A stretch of DNA of 18,309 nucleotides. Source: Cytophaga sp051961495 (GTDB lineage: Bacteria > Bacteroidota > Bacteroidia > Cytophagales > Cytophagaceae). The DNA is taken from contig NZ_JBQCDF010000221.1 of assembly GCF_051961495.1 (NCBI RefSeq), forward strand, positions 1 through 18,309. Reading direction: 5' to 3'. Below, piece by piece: positions 10,001 to 16,769 of the stretch (the first letter of the stretch is position 1; every line of letters begins with the position of its first letter). The notes beneath the pieces are model-generated. The model searched no databases. It had not been told where the DNA came from and saw nothing but the letters and a program-made list of their open reading frames with translations. The position numbers and the translations under genes are program-made.

Positions 10001-10720
10001 GATGCGGAAATTTGTGCGGATTCCGTTGCTATTTTGGATGCTACTCCCGGTAACATTGCCGGAGTCTTTGTTTCTTCCCTGCGTTACGAATGGAAATATC
10101 AGCATGCTGTTGTTTCAACAAGCAATAAATATACGACTAGCGTTCCGGGTACTTATGAGGTGAAGGTGTCTCTCGGCGGCTGTATTGCTCAGGAAACTGC
10201 CGGAGTAACTGTTCATGAATTACCGGTTTCAACCCTGCCACCTGAATTTGTCTTTTGTTTTGACAATGCTGCTTCGCTGGAACTAAATGGAGGCACAGAA
10301 ACCTCTTATAAGTGGTTTCCGGGTAATGAAACGACGCAAATTATACAGGTAAAATCCCCTGGAATCTACGAAATTGAGCTGAAAAATGCGTTTATGTGTA
10401 CCGTGAAGGCCCAAACACTGATCCAGGAAGTATGCAAACCGAGCTTGTTCGTATCAAGTGCTTTTTCCCCAAATAATGATAAAATAAATGATTTATATGA
10501 AATATTTGAAAAACATGTCGTAAATTATACAATGACCATATTCAACCGCTGGGGAGAAGTGATTTTTGTATCCCGGGATAAAGCTGTTTTTTGGGATGGG
10601 ACATACAAGGGTGAAGTTATGCCGCTTGGAGTGTACCCGTACATTATTCAATACGAGGGGGATTCGGAAGAATACAAGGGTCCATACATACTTGAAGGAA
10701 GTGTAACATTAGTTAAGTAA
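7025..10720 (+). CDS. Large multi-Ig surface/secreted protein with gliding-associated T9SS type B (CHU_C) sorting domain
   Basis: This is a probable cell-surface or secreted protein exported by the T9SS. The signal sequence is the hydrophobic stretch at about 32-48 (KSFKLLLFIIPFF onward). It follows an unusually long N-terminal extension of about 28 residues; no later ATG or GTG lies before the hydrophobic segment. Residues 50-485 form a region I cannot assign, with a FlgD-like stretch near CVTWDSKDG. Three Ig/PKD-like modules of about 87 residues carry WTGGNG at 518, 606 and 693. Five more Ig-like modules follow to about 1140. The last 87 residues (1145-1231, SAFSPNNDKIND, FNRWGEVIF, FWDGTYKG, GVYPYIIQY) are a textbook CHU_C/gliding motility-associated C-terminal domain, the type B T9SS signal. 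The stop codon overlaps the next start (TAATG). The ligand or function is unknown: adhesion, gliding and polysaccharide binding are all possible. Confidence 0.87.
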   Translation: MSCEFNFLRKHRTERIIGEDSFSILSILKKSFKLLLFIIPFFSYAVGFAEGTKELRPTSADFGFLQIYDRGRVFATYNAPAVNRLNIHICTAGEKIFFGFKQPDNDVYFRLKDPSGNIVIAAQALPTSGAGFISTYNQAVAGPAQIVGAAGYNAMSYTSLVAGDYYLEFNTGSAVTLPANPANGNAQRIFDLFDVTVVDGTTIKPGRLWSYSWDINTQATTNPFTAKMYILSKDSIVTSIDFNGMQPYGAVITANSTGLSNTGNLVVDRASKIGDFSSPEYKIFLNDPDHACFPTGVFGSIIAPTVVTGCDPANRCINITVNKAGKTEIVLDLNGTSGFQPNTADRLIIADVVKGVNCVTWDSKDGLGNVITTASGIPLEVNYLNGITHLPLYDVEANPDGYMVELVRPAGAKPSLYWDDSAITAGTAIDGKVNLTGCSNASGCHKWKSRGNNSSAETINTWWYPNIVKDQLTFNMPDVRADADKRNTVGLPNDSLVCEYISGFQLSAAVQNSPGGTWTGGNGSFSPSRNVLNPVYTPTTDERMQGSIKLYLTSLPVGVCPVAKDSARIFFEKAPVINAGKDSVICSSNNTIQLKATISNAFTGIWTGGNGTFNTATNKNAVYTFAAADITAGSIDLVFTSTGVRLCPQEDDTIHISYTSPPVIDAGLPVTICFGKDTESITATGDPAAAYQWTGGNGMFSDDNQLTSVYTFAASEKNVTAIKTIQLTLTASKGVCPDVTDLLTITVFPKPDVYAGNDTLICAATAYTLSGSSTAASAFSWYTYPGNTILSTQQTALLPAITASGSYILKATDANSCMNTDTVFVDVYQLPALNPGGPYCFENGLTIDAHATSVPAVPAIYSWLQDNEVLLTGAAATTFHVPTAGTYTLNYKTTGCSKDAVVEILPKPVLTTPDSLFACDGSMMTLVTTVRSSSTYEWFDRNKQSIHTGNSTQVAAMLTPALYYVEETDVNGCTNLDSLVAAGTPLPLITISDAEICADSVAILDATPGNIAGVFVSSLRYEWKYQHAVVSTSNKYTTSVPGTYEVKVSLGGCIAQETAGVTVHELPVSTLPPEFVFCFDNAASLELNGGTETSYKWFPGNETTQIIQVKSPGIYEIELKNAFMCTVKAQTLIQEVCKPSLFVSSAFSPNNDKINDLYEIFEKHVVNYTMTIFNRWGEVIFVSRDKAVFWDGTYKGEVMPLGVYPYIIQYEGDSEEYKGPYILEGSVTLVK
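8480..9268 (+). repeat. Three divergent about 87-residue Ig/PKD-like modules marked by WTGGNG
   Basis: Within the large type B protein the hexapeptide WTGGNG recurs at residues 518, 606 and 693 (bases 8576, 8840 and 9101), a period of 88 and 87 residues. It is followed by a similar VYTFAA/VYTPT strand. Between copies, ICxxxx near the module start and a conserved VCP/LCP near the end are shared. Unlike the repeats of the upstream GH9 gene these copies are diverged at the DNA level, so they are older duplications. Module borders are approximate. Confidence 0.75.
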
Positions 10721-11016
10721 TGTCTATGAAAAAACTTTTACTGATAGGTATTATTGGAATATGCTTTTCGTGTATGAAAGAAACATACCGGACAGATAAG
10801 GCCAACAAGCTGGATGAAAAAGCCAAGCGTGCGCATCACTTTCATGCCAAACAAGCTCATGTTTTGACAAGTGAAAATCTTGAGAAAAGAGAGTCGAATG
10901 TAAAAAAAGCTACCAAACGATCTGCGAAACAACAGGAAGAATTAAATGCAGCCAACGCTAAAACCAGCAAGGCGATGAAAAAGAAAAAGTTTTCCGGGGA
11001 GTTTAATTTCTACTGA
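10720..11016 (+). CDS. Small lysine-rich predicted lipoprotein between the type B protein and PorP/SprF
   Basis: This 98-residue protein matches no family I know. It starts with a short lipoprotein-type signal (MKKLLLIGIIGICFSC), with the probable lipidated cysteine at position 18. After that the chain is very hydrophilic and basic, rich in K, A and E, with the look of a helix or coiled coil (NKLDEKAKRAHHFHAKQAH, then repeated KKATKRSAKQ-type segments), ending in KKKKFSGEFNFY. Its ATG overlaps the stop codon of the large protein (TAATG), and its TGA overlaps the ATG of the PorP/SprF gene, so translation is probably coupled. A second ATG six bases in (10726) would remove MS and gives a more typical lipoprotein start. 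It probably sits in the periplasm, anchored to a membrane, and may help the export partner; this is inferred from position only. Confidence 0.8.
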   Translation: MSMKKLLLIGIIGICFSCMKETYRTDKANKLDEKAKRAHHFHAKQAHVLTSENLEKRESNVKKATKRSAKQQEELNAANAKTSKAMKKKKFSGEFNFY

Positions 11017-12044
11017 TGAGTACAAAAATACGATACACTTTGTTTACGGTTCTGCTTACTGCTATCTGTTTTAAAAGCAGTGCTCAGGATTATCAGTTTT
11101 CGCAATTTTATGCAAACATTCTGTATTTGAATCCTGCATTTGCCGGCAGTGCTCATAAGAACCGTGTGATTCTCCACCAACGTCTTCAATGGCCTGCATT
11201 GGACGCCCGTTACACAACTTCGGTTGCTTCGTATGACCGGTTTTTCGCAAAGGCAAATAGCGGTGTAGGTGTTATTGTTACCAGAGATGTACAGGGCGGT
11301 ACCAATTTAACTTCTACTGATATCAACCTTCAATATTCTTATGAACTTCCAATCAGCAACAAATACACATTCCGTGCAGGACTGCAGGGAGGCTTTGTAT
11401 CAAGGAACATCAATTATGCTGCACTGACTTTTCCGGATCAGTTTTCTGTTAATGGACCTACCAATACTGCTACGCAAGAGCCTTTTGGTGCTGAAAAGAA
11501 AAATTATCTGGACCTTTCTTCGGGTGGTGTATTCTATTCAGAAAAGCTTTGGGTGAGCCTGGCCTATGCGCATATGAATACTCCGAACCAGTCGTTTTAT
11601 GGAGATAACAGCCCATTGCCAGTAAAAATCAGTGTTACAGGAGGCTATCGTTTTGAATTGAACCGGCATACATTTGCCAATGCATTAATCGATAAAAGAA
11701 AAAATTATCTTATTCCAACCTTTCATTATAAGTCACAAGGTAAGTCGGATCAGCTGGATCTGGGTGTTTATGCATTGTTTGGAGATATCATGCTGGGTAC
11801 TTGGTACAGAGGGATTCCGATTAAAAATTATTCGAGCAACATGATCAATAATGAATCGATGGTTTTCCTGATTGGTTATAAATATAAAATGCTGAGCGCC
11901 GGATACAGCTACGATTTTACTGTTTCAAAATTAACGAAAGCCAAGACCGGCGGTGCACACGAATTCAACCTGACTATTTTGTTCGGAGACCCTGCTCCTA
12001 AGAAAAAGAAAATGAGAAAAATTCCGTGTCCTGATTTTGATTAA
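11016..12044 (+). CDS. PorP/SprF family type IX secretion system outer-membrane protein
   Basis: Predicted 342-residue beta-barrel protein of the PorP/SprF family. SprF, the best-known relative, is needed in Flavobacterium johnsoniae for export or attachment of the gliding adhesin SprB, and paralogues often sit beside genes for proteins with type B sorting domains. A signal peptide covers 1-23 (cut in SSAQDYQ). The family's opening motif follows: QFSQFYANILYLNPAFAGS at 27-45. Alternating polar and hydrophobic strands run to the end (for example YRFELNRHTF, GYKYKMLSAGYSYDF, GGAHEFNLTILFG), finishing in a basic tail. The start overlaps the previous stop as TGATG. Its position directly after a type B protein and a lipoprotein suggests that it is the dedicated partner of that protein, not the core T9SS PorP; this is inference. 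Confidence 0.9.
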   Translation: MSTKIRYTLFTVLLTAICFKSSAQDYQFSQFYANILYLNPAFAGSAHKNRVILHQRLQWPALDARYTTSVASYDRFFAKANSGVGVIVTRDVQGGTNLTSTDINLQYSYELPISNKYTFRAGLQGGFVSRNINYAALTFPDQFSVNGPTNTATQEPFGAEKKNYLDLSSGGVFYSEKLWVSLAYAHMNTPNQSFYGDNSPLPVKISVTGGYRFELNRHTFANALIDKRKNYLIPTFHYKSQGKSDQLDLGVYALFGDIMLGTWYRGIPIKNYSSNMINNESMVFLIGYKYKMLSAGYSYDFTVSKLTKAKTGGAHEFNLTILFGDPAPKKKKMRKIPCPDFD

Positions 12045-12061
12045 ATCTCTTAATTAACCGC

Positions 12062-12080
12062 AAAATGGCGTAACATTTTT
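12062..12080. terminator. Weak possible bidirectional terminator between convergent genes
   Basis: The 72-base gap between the PorP/SprF stop and the pirin stop holds one small inverted repeat, AAAATG (12062-12067) and CATTTT (12074-12079), with a six-base loop and T-rich sequence after it. It is the only candidate hairpin seen for the ends of these two converging genes. The stem is short and A/T-rich. Confidence 0.3.
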
Positions 12081-12116
12081 TCGCAGTGAACGCTAAATCC
12101 GCTTTTAGAATTTAAT

Positions 12117-12989
12117 TTAAAACACAGGCAAGGGTACAAATTCTGTTTCACCCGGAACAGGCGGAAATTTTTGTGCTGTCCAATCTGCTTTTGCTTTTTC
12201 AATCGTGGCTTTGTCACTGGCCACAAAATTCCAGTATATAAAACGTTCCTCCGGAAATGCTTCCCCGCCGAAAATGTAAACAGTTGTTCCGGCAGTCATT
12301 TCAAAAGAACATAATTTACTGTCGTTTGAAATTAAAATATGTTTGGGTTCAAATGTATTGCCATCACTTATCACACTGCCTTCAAGAATATACAATGCGC
12401 TCTCGCCAAACAAACTTTCGCCTATGGAAATGGTTTTATGACTTGAGGTTTTGATTTCAATCATAAACAGCGGACTATAAACGTTCACCGGAGATTTTTT
12501 TCCAAAGGCCTCGCCTGCAATCAATTTATAGGAGACCCCATCTTCTTCCCAGGCAGGTATATCTTTCTCTTCCACATGCATGAATGTTGGTTCCATAAAT
12601 TCCAACGCTTTGGGAAGTGCCACCCAGATCTGCAGGCCATGCAGCGTTTTTGTTGTATGGCGTAAATAATCCGGTGTTCTTTCTGAATGCACAATTCCTT
12701 TTCCGGCGGTCATCCAATTAACAGCACCGGGTGTAATATCTATGTTTGTACCGAGACTGTCTTTATGGGTAATACTTCCTTCAAACAAAAACGTTAAAGT
12801 TGAAAGTCCGATGTGCGGATGAGGCGGCACATCCAGATTCTCCTGTGCTTGCAGGTATGCAGGCCCCATGTGGTCGATAAAAGCAAACGGACCCACCATT
12901 CTCTTTTCCCTGAATGGCAGCAAACGTCCTACCATAAAATTACCGATGTTCGCTGAACGCTCTTCAATGATGAGTTGTATGTTTGACAT
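12117..12989 (-). CDS. Pirin family protein
   Basis: A bicupin protein of the pirin family, 290 residues. Family members bind one metal in the N-terminal cupin; some have quercetin 2,3-dioxygenase activity, others act as regulators, so the substrate here cannot be named. The family motifs are present: GPFAFIDHMGPA (33-44), PPHPHIGLSTLTFLFEG (55-71) and GAVNWMTAGKGIVHSER (88-104). The metal ligands read as H57, H59, H101 and E103, almost the same numbers as in human pirin. This agreement supports the ATG at 12989 over an in-frame TTG 21 bases upstream, which would add MKIKSIL. It lies 74 bases downstream of the SDR gene on the same strand and may share its transcript. The cytoplasm is likely, as no signal peptide is seen. 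Confidence 0.92.
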   Translation of the reverse strand: MSNIQLIIEERSANIGNFMVGRLLPFREKRMVGPFAFIDHMGPAYLQAQENLDVPPHPHIGLSTLTFLFEGSITHKDSLGTNIDITPGAVNWMTAGKGIVHSERTPDYLRHTTKTLHGLQIWVALPKALEFMEPTFMHVEEKDIPAWEEDGVSYKLIAGEAFGKKSPVNVYSPLFMIEIKTSSHKTISIGESLFGESALYILEGSVISDGNTFEPKHILISNDSKLCSFEMTAGTTVYIFGGEAFPEERFIYWNFVASDKATIEKAKADWTAQKFPPVPGETEFVPLPVF

Positions 12990-13063
12990 GAGAATGGATT
13001 TTATTTTCAATGAAGATATTATTTTTTAGGTAAACCGGAAAATAAATACGGGGATTAAAAATA

Positions 13064-13870
13064 TCACCCATTAGCTGCAAAGCCCGGGTAACAGGTCATA
13101 CCCCCGTCTATAAACAACGAGGTCCCGTGAACATAATCCGAATCATCGGAAGCCAGCCATACAGCTGCATTGCCGATATCTTCCGTTTCGCCTACACGTT
13201 TATAGGGAATCAGCTTTAATAATTTCTCTTCGGCTTCAGGGCTTTCCCAGGCAGGCCTGTTAATGGGTGTTTTGATTGCACCCGGTGCGATGCTGTTGAT
13301 CCGGATTTTTAATTCACCTAATTCCTGTGCCATGGATTTCATCAGCATGAGTACACCACCTTTGGATGCTGCATAATTTGCATGTCCGGCCCAGGGGATA
13401 ACTTCATGTACAGAGCTGATGCAAATAATTTTACCCAGTGCCTTTGAAATTTCAGGCCTTGCTCCTCTTCTGATAAATTCCCGTACTGCTTCGCGCGCAC
13501 ATAAAAACTGTCCGGTTAGGTTTACGTTAATCACCCTGTTCCATTGATCAAGAGTCATGTCAACAAACGCAGCATCCTGCTGCAGGCCGGCGTTATTCAC
13601 TAAGATATCAATGGTACCAAAATGATTGATTGCCTGTCTGAACATTTCCTGTACTTCTTTTTCATCGCCTACATTAGCCTGATATGTGATCGCTGAAGAA
13701 CCAGCTGCTGTAATCTGTTCGGCAACCTCTTCGGCCGCTTCCTTATTTGAATGATAGTTTACAACAATAGCCGCACCGCTGGCTGACATCTTTAAGGCAA
13801 TACCTTTTCCTATACCGGAGTCTGCACCGGTAATCAGAGCAGTCTGCCCTTTTAATTTAAAATCTGACAT
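13064..13870 (-). CDS. SDR family oxidoreductase, glucose 1-dehydrogenase-like
   Basis: Classical short-chain dehydrogenase of 268 residues, using NAD(H) or NADP(H). The Rossmann motif TGADSGIGKG lies at 14-23, NNAG at 92-95, the structural N at 118, and the catalytic set S153, Y166 (YAASK) and K170 are all intact. The C-terminal end DGGMTCYPGF resembles that of Bacillus-type glucose 1-dehydrogenase, so oxidation of glucose or a related sugar is the best guess; other sugar or polyol substrates fit equally well. The ATG start places the first beta strand at the usual distance. The pirin gene follows 74 bases downstream. No clear promoter is seen in the 158 bases upstream. Confidence 0.9.
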   Translation of the reverse strand: MSDFKLKGQTALITGADSGIGKGIALKMSASGAAIVVNYHSNKEAAEEVAEQITAAGSSAITYQANVGDEKEVQEMFRQAINHFGTIDILVNNAGLQQDAAFVDMTLDQWNRVINVNLTGQFLCAREAVREFIRRGARPEISKALGKIICISSVHEVIPWAGHANYAASKGGVLMLMKSMAQELGELKIRINSIAPGAIKTPINRPAWESPEAEEKLLKLIPYKRVGETEDIGNAAVWLASDDSDYVHGTSLFIDGGMTCYPGFAANG

Positions 13871-13989
13871 GTAAATGTATAGCTTGGTTTATAGAAGATA
13901 AAAAATAATTCTGAATAAAGGAAGTCATTCTATTGTTAGCAACATCAGATATGCAGGGAGTATCTATGATTCAGGGGTTGAGTGGATAA

Positions 13990-14021
13990 AAATAAAAAAT
14001 CCCCTGATCGGAACCAGGGGA
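13990..14021 (-). terminator. Rho-independent terminator after the Dabb gene
   Basis: On the minus strand the arms CCCCTG and CAGGGG (plus-strand 14001-14006 and 14015-14020) enclose an eight-base loop, and an outer A-T pair extends the stem. A run of T (plus-strand A run at 13991-13998) follows. It lies just after the Dabb stop codon and separates the nagB-side genes from the SDR gene. Confidence 0.85.
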
Positions 14022-14028
14022 CTTTTTG

Positions 14029-14325
14029 TTACTGTGCATCGTAGATTACCACTTTGTCGAAGAACACTCTGAACTCTTCCAGGAATGCCTTGTGCAGCGG
14101 ATGTACCTGGTATACATCGTGTCCTGCCAGGTCATCAAATAATATTAATAATGAAAAGGTATAGGTTGTATCAACAACGGCACGTTCGATGGGAGCCGGC
14201 GTACCGATATATAAACCTTTTACGGTTTCAACACCTTTTAATGTTTCTAAACTTTTACGGAATGCGTTTTTTTGTTCGGTTGTGGTATCGGCTTTCAGCC
14301 AGAATAATACGTGGTGACTAAGCAT
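14029..14325 (-). CDS. Dabb family (stress-responsive alpha/beta barrel) protein
   Basis: A 98-residue single-domain protein of the Dabb family, which forms dimeric alpha+beta barrels of the ferredoxin-like type. The opening HHVLFWLKADTT, the middle GLYIGTP and TYTFSLLILFDD, and the late VHPLHKAFLEEF fit the family pattern and length. No enzymatic function is established for most bacterial members, and none can be named here. It is cytoplasmic, with no signal peptide. It lies 52 bases after the YwbE gene on the same strand and is closed by a strong terminator, so it is probably the last gene of a transcript that may begin at the NagB fusion gene. Confidence 0.88.
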   Translation of the reverse strand: MLSHHVLFWLKADTTTEQKNAFRKSLETLKGVETVKGLYIGTPAPIERAVVDTTYTFSLLILFDDLAGHDVYQVHPLHKAFLEEFRVFFDKVVIYDAQ

Positions 14326-14377
14326 TTAAATTGAATATGTTAATGATAATAAACTCCGTAAAGATACAAATTCTTCT

Positions 14378-14572
14378 TTATTCTAAAATTTCCTGTACCC
14401 GCCCGATCTGTCCGTCTTCCAGGCGAACCTTAATGCCTCTGTGATGCTTTGGAACACTGGTTAACAGGTCTTTGACAATGCCTTCGGTCCGGATGCCTGT
14501 CTTCTGATCTTTTTTCAACACAATGCTTACTTTTGTTCCGCGGGTGATGTTTGCACGAATTCTTCCGTCCAT
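14378..14572 (-). CDS. YwbE family (DUF2196) small protein
   Basis: A 64-residue basic protein with the YwbE family pattern: GRIRANITRGTKVSIVLKKD at 3-22, GIRTEGIVKDLLT in the middle, and HRGIKVRLEDGQIGRVQ near the end. Family members are small beta-rich (KOW/SH3-like) proteins of unknown function, often near RNA-related genes. Its length is the full usual one and its ATG start is unambiguous. It sits 43 bases after the NagB fusion gene and 52 bases before the Dabb gene, all on the minus strand. Confidence 0.88.
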   Translation of the reverse strand: MDGRIRANITRGTKVSIVLKKDQKTGIRTEGIVKDLLTSVPKHHRGIKVRLEDGQIGRVQEILE

Positions 14573-14615
14573 GATAACTGATTCAATATTTTTTAATTTG
14601 ATTGGAAGCCTACGG

Positions 14616-16529
14616 TTATATCAACGTACCATCCCACTTTACAAAAGCTTCAATCGCTTCGTATTCGGGTAGGCCGAGATTGTTGTAAGTATTGGCTGTA
14701 GCCCGGTTACGGTCTTCGGCGCGTTGCCAGAACTCACGTGGATCGGCACCCGGAAACATCGGTGCATCTTTCTGCGATTGATGTTTGAAGATCCCGCGGC
14801 GCTTGCGCATCAGTTCATCCGGACTTAAGGGTATTGCCATTTCAATCTGGTCAATATCCCACTCCTGCCATGCACCTCTGTATAACCATACCCGGCAGTC
14901 TTTCATCCAGTCTTCGTATTTCAATTCATCCAATGCCAGGAAGATTGCTTTCAGGCATACGCGGTGTGTGCCATGTGGATCAGATAAGTCGCCGGCTGCG
15001 AAGATCTGTTGCGGTCTCAGTTCCTGTAACAGATTTTTTACACAATCAATATCTGCTCTGCCGATCGGATTCTTTTTTACCAAACCCGTTTCATAGAAAG
15101 GCATGTCAAGGAAATGCGCGTTCGCATCGGGAATCCCCACGTAACGGCAGGTTGCCTTGGCTTCACCTCTGCGGATCAGACCTTTTATTTTCATTACAGC
15201 CGGAGGATCAATTTCACCCGGCTTTTTGTTTTTCAATGTTTCTACAATGTTTTTAAATGCCGCTGTCGTTGTATCTTCTCCTTCGTGCAGGAAGTGATTA
15301 TAGTCGGTTGCAAAATCTGCGAAACGAATGACATCTTCATCGTATACAGCAATGTTGCCCGAAGTCTGGTAAGCAACATGTACGTCATGCCCCTGATCTA
15401 CCAAACGGATAAAGGTTCCCCCCATAGAGATGATGTCATCATCCGGATGCGGACTGAAGATCAACGCACGCTTCGGAAACGGAAAGGCACGCTCGGGCCT
15501 GTTGCTGTCGTCGGTATTGGGCTTGCCTCCCGGCCAGCCAGTGATCGTCTTTTGCAACAGATTGAATATTTCAATGTTGATGTTATATGCCGGACCGTAA
15601 CCTGCTACCAGTTCAGAAAGGCCGTGTTCATTATAATCTCTATCCGTTAATTTTAGGATAGGCTTTCCAACAGTCGTACTCAGCCATACGGTTGCGCGTT
15701 TGCGGGCCTTCTCATCCCAGTATACGCTGCCTACCAGCCAGGGTGTTTTAATGCGTGTAAGTTCTGCTGAAGACGCTGTATCCAGTATAACGCCAACGTT
15801 GGCGTGTGTTTGCAGAAAGGTTGCCGGAATAGATTCCGTTATTTTTCCTTCAACAGTTTTTTTAATGATCTGTGCTTTACCTTCGCCCCAGGCCATTAAT
15901 ATAATGCGCTTGGCTTTGAAGATCGTACCTATCCCCATGGTGATGGCTGTTCTCGGTACATGCTCCTCTCCGAAGAAATCACTCGCAGCGTCAATACGTG
16001 TTACGTGATCAAGAGTAATTAAACGTGTTGTTGAGTCCAGGCGTGAACCAGGTTCATTAAAACCAATATGGCCCGTACGACCGATCCCTAAAAGCTGCAC
16101 ATCAAGTCCGCCTAAGGAATCAATCTTTGCATCGTAGTTTTTACAGAATTCTTCAATCTGTTCTTTCGGGATTGTACCATTCGGAATATTTACGTTTTCC
16201 TTTGGTATATCAATATGATCGAATAAATATTCCCACATAAAGCGAACATAGCTTTGCAGCGCGGTCCAGTCGATCGGGTAATATTCATCAAGGTTGAATG
16301 TAATCACATTGTAAAAGCTCAGGCCCTCTTCGCGGTGCATGCGGATCAATTCTGCATACACCCCTTTGGGTGTAGAACCTGTTGCAAGACCCAATACGCA
16401 ATGCCTGCCTTCTGCCTGGCGCTGGCGGATTATATCAGCAAGTTCACGGGCAACGGCTTGCGAAGCCTGGTCGGCTGTGTTGTATATTGTAGTGTGTAAC
16501 TGTTCGAAGTTTCTGTTTATAATGTCCAT
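14616..16529 (-). CDS. nagB: Glucosamine-6-phosphate deaminase-like protein fused to a PIG-L/LmbE deacetylase domain
   Basis: A 637-residue cytoplasmic fusion. The N-terminal half (about 10-290) is a NagB-type sugar isomerase/deaminase fold: LATGSTPKGVY (48-58), NLDEYYP (79-85, D81 matching the E. coli general base D72), GIGRTGHIGFNEP (148-160), and ITMGIGTI plus the substrate-binding loop after it. The C-terminal half (about 352-637) is a PIG-L/LmbE zinc deacetylase: FSPHPDDD (358-365) and DPHGTHR (517-523) supply the expected metal ligands. This fusion is known in Bacteroidota, annotated as glucosamine-6-phosphate deaminase-like. Together the halves suggest deacetylation and deamination of an amino sugar, which is inference. 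In E. coli numbering D141 of the D141-H143-E148 relay is T152 here, while H154 and E159 remain, so the deaminase half may work differently. The ATG start is clear. Confidence 0.9.
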   Translation of the reverse strand: MDIINRNFEQLHTTIYNTADQASQAVARELADIIRQRQAEGRHCVLGLATGSTPKGVYAELIRMHREEGLSFYNVITFNLDEYYPIDWTALQSYVRFMWEYLFDHIDIPKENVNIPNGTIPKEQIEEFCKNYDAKIDSLGGLDVQLLGIGRTGHIGFNEPGSRLDSTTRLITLDHVTRIDAASDFFGEEHVPRTAITMGIGTIFKAKRIILMAWGEGKAQIIKKTVEGKITESIPATFLQTHANVGVILDTASSAELTRIKTPWLVGSVYWDEKARKRATVWLSTTVGKPILKLTDRDYNEHGLSELVAGYGPAYNINIEIFNLLQKTITGWPGGKPNTDDSNRPERAFPFPKRALIFSPHPDDDIISMGGTFIRLVDQGHDVHVAYQTSGNIAVYDEDVIRFADFATDYNHFLHEGEDTTTAAFKNIVETLKNKKPGEIDPPAVMKIKGLIRRGEAKATCRYVGIPDANAHFLDMPFYETGLVKKNPIGRADIDCVKNLLQELRPQQIFAAGDLSDPHGTHRVCLKAIFLALDELKYEDWMKDCRVWLYRGAWQEWDIDQIEMAIPLSPDELMRKRRGIFKHQSQKDAPMFPGADPREFWQRAEDRNRATANTYNNLGLPEYEAIEAFVKWDGTLI

Positions 16530-16584
16530 ATAGATGAATACTTAGCTGTGTAAATTAACAAGAAAAACGGAATGTGAAAAATTT

Positions 16585-16722
16585 AGTGGTCAGTAGTCAG
16601 TATTTAGTAGTCAGTTAAATATGAATCGGGTGGAATAGTTTTTAATAATTATCAAGCATTTATTAAAAAAATAATAAGCCATTATGTTTTCACTGACTGC
16701 TGTTAACTGTCTACTGACAACT
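16585..16722. repeat. Imperfect 35-base inverted repeat pair made of TCAGTAGTCAGT-like units
   Basis: In the divergent gap between the NagB fusion and the MBL-fold gene, 16585-16619 (GTCAGTAGTCAGT, then AGTAGTCAGT) and 16688-16722 are complementary at about 27 of 35 positions. They surround 68 bases of very AT-rich sequence. The units themselves repeat directly within each arm. The structure could be a small non-autonomous element, a large hairpin, or a regulatory site for the divergent genes. No target-site duplication is obvious. Confidence 0.55.
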
Positions 16723-16740
16723 TTTTTCTCCTTATTACAA

Positions 16741-16748
16741 TATATTTG
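16741..16748 (+). promoter_or_regulatory. Bacteroidota-type -7 promoter element (TAnnTTTG)
   Basis: TATATTTG matches the TAnnTTTG -7 element of Bacteroidota housekeeping promoters exactly. The -33 region around 16719-16723 is only a partial match. Transcription would start near 16754-16756, just before the ATG at 16770. That argues for this ATG and against the in-frame TTG at 16746, which lies inside the promoter element itself. Confidence 0.6.
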
Positions 16749-16769
16749 CCCTATGCACGACTTACAGAT

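Noticed and set aside
12990..13010. TTG start giving the pirin seven more residues
   Set aside because: The ATG at 12989 puts the metal ligands at 57, 59, 101 and 103, matching known pirins, and is the better start codon.
12117..13870. Pirin and SDR as a dedicated flavonoid or sugar catabolic operon
   Set aside because: Both families are broad, the gap is 74 bases, and no transporter or regulator is nearby; co-transcription is possible but a shared pathway cannot be supported.
14785..15650. Overlapping plus-strand frames of 103, 140 and 178 codons
   Set aside because: All lie opposite the well-conserved NagB/PIG-L fusion gene; none shows a recognisable domain.
16746..16769. TTG start giving the MBL-fold protein eight more residues
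   Set aside because: That TTG is part of the TAnnTTTG promoter element, so it would lie upstream of the transcript.
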